6,774 bases of DNA, from contig DNLZ01000105.1 in NCBI GenBank assembly GCA_003488325.1, forward strand, positions 9,159-15,932, read 5' to 3'. Position numbers and translations under genes: made by a program. Below the pieces are notes generated by a model that was not told where the DNA came from, ran no database searches, and saw only the letters and a list, made by a program, of their open reading frames with translations. This document shows, one piece after another, positions 1 through 5,433 of the stretch; position 1 is the first letter of the stretch, and each line of letters starts with the position of its first letter. This DNA comes from Planctomycetaceae bacterium. GTDB taxonomy: Bacteria; Planctomycetota; Planctomycetia; Pirellulales; UBA1268.

Positions 1-339
1 GCGGCGGCGTACGCCGTCGTCATCGGCTGGAAGTTCGCGACGCTCGGGCCGCCCCCCGGGGACGTGATGACGCTCGCCGGGCTCCGCGCGATCTTCGCCG
101 ACGACTGGGTCTTCGCGGCCGCCTGGACCCACTACCTCGCCTTCGACATGGTCGTCGGTGCATGGATCGCCCGGGAGAGCGTGCGGCTGGGGATCCCGTG
201 GCTGCCGCGGACGATCGCCCTCGTGCTCACGTTCCTCGCCGGCCCGGTCGGCTTCCTCGTCCACCTGCTCGGCCGCAGTCTCACCGCAGCGCCCGCGGGG
301 GTTGTGGCGACCGACAGGGGTGTCGGCACGGGGGCATGA
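1..339 (+). CDS. ABA4-like (DUF4281) membrane protein, C-terminal part
   Basis: The frame is open from base 1 to the TGA at 337-339, giving 112 residues; the start lies upstream of the window. The internal GTG at 64 is not the start, because protein-like sequence precedes it (AYAVVIGWKF). The family signature is visible as WTHYLAFDMVVGAWI at window residues 42-56, followed by a membrane segment with TFLAGPVGFLVHLL at about 77-90. These match the ABA4-like/DUF4281 family, small integral membrane proteins of about 140-150 residues. Its plant member, ABA4, is needed for neoxanthin formation; the role of bacterial members is not settled, so I infer no reaction. At least two membrane spans are visible (about 36-56 and 69-90), plus the end of an earlier one. 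It converges on the large secreted-protein gene, with 33 bp between stop codons. Family recognition is fairly secure; function is unknown. Confidence 0.8.
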   Translation, partial: AAAYAVVIGWKFATLGPPPGDVMTLAGLRAIFADDWVFAAAWTHYLAFDMVVGAWIARESVRLGIPWLPRTIALVLTFLAGPVGFLVHLLGRSLTAAPAGVVATDRGVGTGA

Positions 340-342
340 CCG

Positions 343-357
343 GCCGCGCACCGCGGC
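343..357. terminator. Compact GC hairpin between convergent genes, possible terminator
   Basis: GCCGCG, a CAC loop and CGCGGC form a perfect 6-bp stem in the 33-bp gap between two convergent stop codons. An alternative pairing of GGCCGC (342-347) with GCGGCC (360-365) also exists. There is no T-tract on either strand, so it is not a classical intrinsic terminator. Position and symmetry suggest a shared transcription end, but in DNA this GC-rich such stems arise easily by chance. Confidence 0.3.
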
Positions 358-372
358 GAGCGGCCCGCGGGC

Positions 373-2640
373 TCACGTCGGTTCGGTCGCGAAGCCCATG
401 ATCGAACCGTCGGGCAGGCCGCTGTACTGGCTCGCCGCGCTGTTGAAGACGTTGACGCCCGGACCACCCTGGATCGTGCTGCCGGTCTTCACGAACTCGA
501 CCCGTGAGTTGGCGTCACCACCCGCGGCAAGCGCGATGCCAAGGCGCAGCAGGTCGTTTTCGGCGCCGAGGTTCGCGGTGAGCGTGCCCTGGAAGATGAC
601 CGCCGCCGTCCCGTCGTCCGCGGTTCCGAGAAGGAGCCTGTCCGAGCCGGCATCCATCGACAGGGTCACGTTGCCCGCGAACGTGCACGCCTTCGTCGCA
701 CTGAACTCGTCGGCCCCGCCCCCGGTCAGGCACGACAGGGTGCTCGCGAGCATCGTGTTGACGAGGAGAATCTGATCGGCCCCGGTCCCGGTGACGATCG
801 ACATGGCCCCCGCCACCGCGGGCGCCTGGGCCGGGTCGGGATCGCCGGTCATCGCGATGCGATTCTGGCCGTTCCCGAGCCGCAGCGAGAGCTTGTTGCG
901 GAACTGCACGCCCGCGTCGCTCTGGAACGCATCGTCTCCGCTGCCCCCGGTCACGGTCGCCTGCTGGACGAACGCGAAGTCGTCCGACACGAGCGTGGTG
1001 GTCGTGCGGCGCGTGCCCGTCGCCGTGAAGGCCCCGCCGATCTGGCCGGTCGCCCCGATCGAGGTCTCGACGTTCGTGCCCTGGAGCGTGCACGTGCCGC
1101 GCACGTCGAGCACCGAGGTCACGCTCTCCGCACGGAGCGTCGCGTCGAGGCCGGCCTTGCAGGTGAGCGAGCCCAGCACCTCGAGGCGGCCGCCCGGGCT
1201 CAAGGCGATCTCCGCCTGGCGCAGTCCGCGGACCGACAGCGAGCCGCGCACGTCGTCGGTCCCGCGCGCCGCGCCTCCGAAGGAGAAAAAGGCGTCGCGT
1301 CCCTCGATGGAAAGCCCGCGGACGTCGAGGGCCGCCGGCACGGCCAGGCGTGCCGTCCCCCGGCCGGATTTCAGCCGCACGTCGTTCGTGGAGGCGATGC
1401 TCGAGGTGGATGCGTTCTCGCCCGTCACCGTCGCGTCGCCCCACGCCGCGAAGGTCGCCGACGCCACCGTGAAGCCGGCGACGTTCTGCACGGTGACCGT
1501 GCCGCCGACACCCTCGGCCAGGCAGGCCAGGGCGGCCGATTTGGCCTGGAGGGGGCCGTTGAAAATGGCCCGCACCTCGCCGCCGGATCCTGACGACTGG
1601 AGCGTGAGCGTCTTCGCGGTGGCGAACGTCACGGCCGAACTGGCCGTGAGCGTGACCGACGAATCCTGTCCGGTCGCGCGGGCGAGCAGGTTGCCCGTGG
1701 AGGTGGCCGCCCCGCCGGCGGCGTCGAGCGTGATGCGGACGGCGGAACCGCCTCCCGTCGTCGTCGCGGCCAGGTCGCCTCCCAGCGAGTAGCTTTGCAT
1801 GAGGACGGTCACGTCCCCGCCGGTGGCCGTCGCCGATGCCGATACCCCGCCGGTGACCTTCGAACGCGCGAGGGTGAGGCTCGTGTCGAACTGGCCGGCG
1901 ACCTTCGCGCTCGCGAGCGTGGACCCGGTCACCGACACCGTGGGCTGCTCGGCCGAGACGGTGACGGCGCCGAGCGTCGAATCGGTCACCTGCACCGCGG
2001 CGTCGCCGAGCCCCGAGACGATCGCCAGGGCCGCGGTGCCGCCGAGGCCGGTCGCGCTCACCGTGTCACGCCCGTCACCGCTCGTGAACGAGATGCGCGG
2101 CCCGGTGACGGTGACGTTCGCGAGGCTGAGATCATTCGCACCGTCACCGAGCTTGATCGTCAGGGCTCCTGCGATCGTGCCGCCGGCCTGGCTCGCGATG
2201 CCGATGCTGTTGCTGCCGATGCCTGCGGTGAGTGACACCGGCCCGAGCATGATCTTCTGGCCCGGCGTGCTGAACAGGAGCTGGTTGTTGCCCGAGCCGA
2301 GCTGGACGGTGGCACCGCCCGGCAGCGACAGGGGGGCGGACGCGTCGCAGGTCAGCGAGTCGTTGCCCCCCTTGAGGTCCGCCTTGAGCGCGCGCACGAC
2401 CCCCTGCAGGGTGACGGCGACGCCCGGGTCGCCACCGTTGATCCGTGTGTCCGATGCCGGTGTGAGGACGACGCTGCTCGTGTCCACGCGGATCGAAAGC
2501 GTGCTGTCGAGGTCGTCGCCGACGAGCGTCAGGACGTCTCCCGCGACCGCGGCGGTCAGCGCGCTGGCCGCGAGCAGGTGGCGGCGCTCGAGTCGTTCGG
2601 TCGTGAGACGAGCGCGACGAGGGATGGCACGACGACGCAT
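373..2640 (-). CDS. Secreted LEPR-XLL-type surface protein with RTX-like motifs
   Basis: This 755-residue protein begins MRRRAIPRRARLTTERLERR and carries LERRHLLAA at residues 17-25. That is a variant of the planctomycete LEPR-XLL N-terminal motif, found near the start of large secreted or surface proteins and thought to be a sorting signal. The ATG at 2640 is chosen because it puts the motif at the expected distance, and a GGAGGG ribosome-binding site lies about 7 bases upstream. The frame stays open far upstream, but that stretch is antisense to the sulfatase. The body is low in Lys and aromatics and rich in Thr, Ser, Gly, Ala and Val, with alternating short strands typical of beta-solenoid or adhesin-like proteins. 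Gly-Asp motifs resembling degenerate RTX calcium sites occur near the N-terminus (GGND, 91-94) and cluster near the C-terminus (GGSGDD at 565-570, then GTGADQ, GGGADEF, DAGSD, GAEND, ending GGPG at 725-728). No enzymatic domain or PEP-CTERM anchor is seen. Partner and ligand are unknown. Confidence 0.85.
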   Translation of the reverse strand: MRRRAIPRRARLTTERLERRHLLAASALTAAVAGDVLTLVGDDLDSTLSIRVDTSSVVLTPASDTRINGGDPGVAVTLQGVVRALKADLKGGNDSLTCDASAPLSLPGGATVQLGSGNNQLLFSTPGQKIMLGPVSLTAGIGSNSIGIASQAGGTIAGALTIKLGDGANDLSLANVTVTGPRISFTSGDGRDTVSATGLGGTAALAIVSGLGDAAVQVTDSTLGAVTVSAEQPTVSVTGSTLASAKVAGQFDTSLTLARSKVTGGVSASATATGGDVTVLMQSYSLGGDLAATTTGGGSAVRITLDAAGGAATSTGNLLARATGQDSSVTLTASSAVTFATAKTLTLQSSGSGGEVRAIFNGPLQAKSAALACLAEGVGGTVTVQNVAGFTVASATFAAWGDATVTGENASTSSIASTNDVRLKSGRGTARLAVPAALDVRGLSIEGRDAFFSFGGAARGTDDVRGSLSVRGLRQAEIALSPGGRLEVLGSLTCKAGLDATLRAESVTSVLDVRGTCTLQGTNVETSIGATGQIGGAFTATGTRRTTTTLVSDDFAFVQQATVTGGSGDDAFQSDAGVQFRNKLSLRLGNGQNRIAMTGDPDPAQAPAVAGAMSIVTGTGADQILLVNTMLASTLSCLTGGGADEFSATKACTFAGNVTLSMDAGSDRLLLGTADDGTAAVIFQGTLTANLGAENDLLRLGIALAAGGDANSRVEFVKTGSTIQGGPGVNVFNSAASQYSGLPDGSIMGFATEPT

Positions 2641-2693
2641 GGAGAACCCTCCGGAGCACGGGGCTGCTCGACACGGGAATCGGGAACGCGACC

Positions 2694-2710
2694 GGTTTGG
2701 TACCGAAACC
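2694..2710. promoter_or_regulatory. Imperfect palindrome, possible operator
   Basis: GGTTT (2694-2698) and AAACC (2706-2710) form a 5-bp inverted repeat around a GTACC-containing centre, 54 bp upstream of the leftward start codon. The A/T content of the arms stands out in a very GC-rich region. This is the size of a dimeric regulator site, but no regulator can be assigned and chance is not excluded. Confidence 0.25.
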
Positions 2711-2835
2711 ATCGGGTGCGGGGGAAGACCAGAACGAGCGCCAGGGAAGGACGGGGCGGATGGGCCGTTGCAGGGTCGCCGCGGCACCGCGGGCAGGGAG
2801 AACGGGGCAGCGTGGGCGTTCTGGCGGAATGTGCA

Positions 2836-2865
2836 TTGTCGGGCGTCGTCGCCCGCTCCTATCAC
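2836..2865 (+). promoter_or_regulatory. Weak sigma70-like promoter candidate for the sulfatase
   Basis: TTGTCG (2836-2841) and TATCAC (2860-2865) each match 4 of 6 bases of the -35 and -10 consensus, with an 18-bp spacer, about 60 bp before the sulfatase ATG. The perfect hairpin sequence CGGGCG-TCGT-CGCCCG (2840-2855) overlaps the end of the -35 and most of the spacer, which is where a regulator could act. Planctomycete promoters are poorly defined, so this is a candidate only. Confidence 0.25.
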
Positions 2866-2899
2866 GGCGAGCCTTCGCCCGACACCATTCGCCCGACAC
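2837..2899. repeat. CGCCCGACA motif: one inverted and two direct copies
   Basis: The 12-mer TTCGCCCGACAC occurs perfectly twice, at 2874-2885 and 2888-2899 (14-bp period). Its core in reverse complement, TGTCGGGCG, occurs at 2837-2845. The inverted copy also forms the left arm of a second, local palindrome (2840-2855). The left copy can pair with either right copy, so on the sulfatase transcript alternative hairpins could form. As DNA, the set could be a multi-site operator. The repeats are visible directly; a regulatory role is inferred from their position just before the sulfatase start. Confidence 0.5.
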
Positions 2900-2925
2900 A
2901 GGGATCGCCCCGGAGCCATGCATCG

Positions 2926-4500
2926 ATGCGTCAGCACGTCAGCCGTTCTCTCGAGCCCGTCGCGTCCGTGGGGGTGATCGTCGCCGCACTCGTGGCGGTC
3001 GCGATCCCCGTGGCTCCCGCCGCGGCGCAGGCACCGCGTCAGCCCAACGTGCTCGTCATCTGGGGGGACGACATCGGGCAGTTCAACGTCGGCGCCTACA
3101 ACCTCGGGATGATGGGCTACCGCACGCCCAACCTCGATCGCATCGCCCGCGAGGGGGCGTTGTTCACGGACTGGTACGGCCAGCAGAGTTGCACGGCGGG
3201 GCGTGCGGCGTTCATCACGGGCCAGTCGCCGATCCGGACGGGCCTCACCAAGGTCGGGCTGCCCGGCGCTCCCGAGGGCATGAGGACGGAGGATCCCACG
3301 ATCGCGACGCTCCTGCGGGCCCGGGGCTACATGACCGGGCAGTTCGGCAAGAATCACCTCGGGGATCGCGACGAGATGCTCCCGACGAACCACGGGTTCG
3401 ACGAGTTCTTCGGCAACCTCTACCACCTCAACGCCGAAGAGGAGCCGGAGCACCCCGACTACCCGAGGGACCCGGCCTTCAAGAAGCGGTTCGGGCCGCG
3501 GGGCGTGATCCACTCGTTCGCCGGCGGCGCGATCACCGACACCGGCCCGCTCACGCGGAAGCGCATGGAGACGATCGACGAGGAGGTGAGCGAGAAGACG
3601 CTCGCCTTCATGGAGAAGGCCAAGCGGGCCGACAAGCCGTTCTTCATCTGGTGGAACTCGACGAAGATGCACATCTTCACGCATCTGAAGGAGGGCGTGG
3701 CGGGAACGACCGGCCTCGGCATCTACGCCGACGGCATGGTGGAGCACGACCGGCAGGTCGGCGAGATCCTCACGAAGCTCGACGAGCTCGGCCTCGCCGA
3801 AAACACGATCGTGATGTACTCGACCGACAACGGCGCCGAGGCGTTCACGTGGCCCGATGGCGGCACGACCATGTTCCGCGGCGAGAAGAACACGCAGTGG
3901 GAGGGGGGGTACCGCGTGCCCTGCGCCATCCGCTGGCCCGGCGTCATCAAGCCCGGCACCGTGATCAACGAGATCGGCGCCCACGAGGACATGCTGACCA
4001 CGATCGTCGCGGCCGCGGGCGACGCGACCGTGAAGGACGACCTCAAAAAGGGCCGCCGCATCGGCGACCGCACCTACAAGGTGCACCTCGACGGCTACGA
4101 CCTCGGCCCCGCGCTGCGTGGCGAGGCGGCGTGGCCCCGCAAGGAGTTCATCTACTGGACCGACGACGGCAGCGTGGCGGCCCTGCGCTACGGCAACTGG
4201 AAGGCCACGTTCCTCAAGCAGCCGGCCCACGGGATGCACGTCTGGTTGCAGCCCTTCGAGGTGCTGCGGGCTCCGACGCTCGTGAATCTCCGCATGGATC
4301 CCTTCGAGCTCGCGCAGGACATCGGCATGGACTACCAGCGCTGGTATCTCGAGCACATGTTCATGATCGCCCCGGCCGCGGCCTACGTCGGCCAGTGGCT
4401 GCAGAGTTTCAAGGAGTTCCCCCCGCGGCAGAAGCCGGGCAGTTTCAACCTCGACCGTGTCATGGAGGCCGTGATGGCGACGCCCGGAGCGGCACGCTGA
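2926..4500 (+). CDS. Secreted arylsulfatase (formylglycine-dependent, S1 type)
   Basis: This 524-residue protein should hydrolyse sulfate esters outside the cytoplasm. Residues 1-34 form a signal peptide: Arg-containing start, hydrophobic stretch VGVIVAALVAVAI, then APAAA before the predicted cleavage. The alkaline-phosphatase-fold sulfatase core follows: PNVLVIWGDDIG with metal ligands D48-D49; CTAGR at 89-93, where C89 would become formylglycine and R93 stabilises it; GKNHLG with K142 and H144; H249 in TKMH; TDNGAE with metal ligands D301-N302; and K321 in RGEKNTQWEGG. All expected catalytic positions are present, so the enzyme looks active. A smaller C-terminal subdomain contains LRMDPFELAQD. 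The ATG at 2926 starts the signal peptide; GGAG lies 10 bases upstream, which is far. A maturase for C89 (FGE or radical-SAM type) must be encoded elsewhere. The substrate cannot be read from sequence; sulfated algal or host glycans are typical for planctomycetes. It converges on the AraC gene with a 21-bp gap. Confidence 0.93.
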   Translation: MRQHVSRSLEPVASVGVIVAALVAVAIPVAPAAAQAPRQPNVLVIWGDDIGQFNVGAYNLGMMGYRTPNLDRIAREGALFTDWYGQQSCTAGRAAFITGQSPIRTGLTKVGLPGAPEGMRTEDPTIATLLRARGYMTGQFGKNHLGDRDEMLPTNHGFDEFFGNLYHLNAEEEPEHPDYPRDPAFKKRFGPRGVIHSFAGGAITDTGPLTRKRMETIDEEVSEKTLAFMEKAKRADKPFFIWWNSTKMHIFTHLKEGVAGTTGLGIYADGMVEHDRQVGEILTKLDELGLAENTIVMYSTDNGAEAFTWPDGGTTMFRGEKNTQWEGGYRVPCAIRWPGVIKPGTVINEIGAHEDMLTTIVAAAGDATVKDDLKKGRRIGDRTYKVHLDGYDLGPALRGEAAWPRKEFIYWTDDGSVAALRYGNWKATFLKQPAHGMHVWLQPFEVLRAPTLVNLRMDPFELAQDIGMDYQRWYLEHMFMIAPAAAYVGQWLQSFKEFPPRQKPGSFNLDRVMEAVMATPGAAR

Positions 4501-4502
4501 GG

Positions 4503-4541
4503 GGCGTCGCGGGCGGTCCGATCAACGACGCGACCGACGCC
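4503..4541. terminator. Inverted repeat at convergent gene ends, possible terminator
   Basis: GGCGTCG (4503-4509) can pair with CGACGCC (4535-4541), straddling the 21-bp gap between the sulfatase and AraC stop codons and running into the last AraC codons. There is no T-tract and the loop is long unless inner GGTC/GACC bases also pair. A shared terminator is plausible from position only. Confidence 0.25.
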
Positions 4542-5406
4542 AGGTGTGCGACGGCAGTTCGCCGAAGTGTGTGCGGTAGCGGGAGGCGAACCGGCCGAAC
4601 TCCCAGATCCCGTGCCGTGTGAGCACGTCGGCCACGGTCTCGTCCGCGGAGCCTGGTGCGCCGAGGCTCCGCCGCACGGCATGGAGCTGCCGGAGCAGCA
4701 GGAATCGCTTCGGCGGCACGCCGAATGCCTCCTGGAACGCCCGCAGGAGCGTGCGGCTCGTGACGCCGAGGTCTCGAGCGAGATCGCCGGCGGCCGGAGT
4801 CGACGCCTGGCCCTCGATCGTGACCATGGCGCGACGGATGAGATCGCCACGATCGAGCCGTGGGCGGCCGACCTGCGGCGGCGGCTCCCGCTCTTCGCCG
4901 AGGCAGGCGGAGGCCGCGGCGACGAGGGCGCGGCCCGCCTCCCGATGGGCGGCCGTGTCGGTGGGACGATCGATGAGCGACTGGGCGATGCGCATCACGA
5001 GGCGAGTCAGCCGAGGCACGCCGGCCGCACTCCGCGCGATCCACGATCCGGTGTGGGGCACGTCGAAGGGCAGCGCGATGGAGCACCACGAATGAGCCCG
5101 TCGCCGCACGTGAATCTGAAAGTCGCCGCCACGGGGAATCGCGAGGAGCGTTTCGGAATCGAGCCGTCTGCCGTTGCAGATCTGCTCCCCCGCGAGCGTC
5201 AGCGGCAGAAAGAGGATCGTGCCGGGATGGGTGCTCGCCCCGTAACAGATGGTGCCCGCTCCCTCCGAAGCCACCTGCAGCACGACACCGCCCAGGTCGA
5301 GCATGCCGAGCGTCCACCGTCGCGTCTCGATGCCGTTGCACGCGAGCCGCAGGCTCGCCCCGCTGACCGCCTCGCCCCAGGCATCGAAGTCATCGAAGGT
5401 GAGCAT
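4522..5406 (-). CDS. AraC-family transcriptional regulator
   Basis: This 294-residue protein has the standard two-part AraC layout. Residues about 20-110 form a beta-rich, cupin-like sensing domain (LDLGGVVLQV, then TILFLPLTLAGEQ and LLAIPRGGDFQIHV). Residues about 200-290 form the DNA-binding domain with two helix-turn-helix units: DLARDLGVTSRTLLRAFQEA with the linker FGVPPKRFLLLRQLHAVRRSL, then TVADVLTRHGIWEFGRFASR with FGELPSHTW. The FGRFASRYRTHFGELPS form resembles the EutR/OruR-like branch rather than classical AraC. The start at 5406 gives MLTFDDFDAW, a usual start for this branch; no strong ribosome-binding site precedes it. The gene begins 27 bp after the TPR gene on the same strand, so co-transcription is possible, and it ends tail to tail with the sulfatase. 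The inducer and targets are unknown; controlling the sulfatase or the TPR gene is only a guess from adjacency. Confidence 0.9.
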   Translation of the reverse strand: MLTFDDFDAWGEAVSGASLRLACNGIETRRWTLGMLDLGGVVLQVASEGAGTICYGASTHPGTILFLPLTLAGEQICNGRRLDSETLLAIPRGGDFQIHVRRRAHSWCSIALPFDVPHTGSWIARSAAGVPRLTRLVMRIAQSLIDRPTDTAAHREAGRALVAAASACLGEEREPPPQVGRPRLDRGDLIRRAMVTIEGQASTPAAGDLARDLGVTSRTLLRAFQEAFGVPPKRFLLLRQLHAVRRSLGAPGSADETVADVLTRHGIWEFGRFASRYRTHFGELPSHTWRRSRR

Positions 5407-5433
5407 GATGAACCGGTGTCGCCCGCCGCCCCG

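Larger units (their letters stand above)
2641..2925. promoter_or_regulatory. Divergent intergenic control region
   Basis: These 285 bp separate the start codons of the LERR-HLLAA protein (leftward) and the sulfatase (rightward), so both promoters should lie here. I find no credible coding sequence in it. The reading frames crossing it are extensions of antisense frames of the flanking genes. It contains an imperfect dyad at 2694-2710 and the inverted/direct repeat cluster at 2837-2899, listed separately. The ribosome-binding site of the leftward gene is at its left end (GGAGGG on the minus strand, about 2648-2653). Confidence 0.6.

Noticed and set aside
64..66. GTG as the start codon of the ABA4-like protein.
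   Set aside because: Hydrophobic, family-like sequence precedes it in frame from base 1, and the family is longer than the 91 residues this start would give.
791..2977. Plus-strand open frames (791-1792, 1799-2977) opposite the surface-protein gene.
   Set aside because: They are Ser/Pro/Ala/Val-rich mirror translations of a Thr/Ser/Gly-rich gene. They have no domain, and the second ends as an out-of-frame overlap with the sulfatase start.
2641..4356. Continuous minus-strand open frame upstream of the surface-protein start, crossing the whole intergenic region and most of the sulfatase (572 extra codons).
   Set aside because: It is antisense to a sulfatase with all catalytic motifs intact. 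Its translation is His/Arg/Val/Leu-rich with no domain, and the LERR-HLLAA motif plus a good GGAGGG site fix the true start at 2640. Long empty antisense frames are expected in GC-rich DNA.
2697..4622. A 641-codon plus-strand open frame overlapping the sulfatase in another frame.
   Set aside because: Its product is an Arg/Gly/Pro/Ala-rich shadow, whereas the sulfatase frame shows a signal peptide and catalytic motifs.
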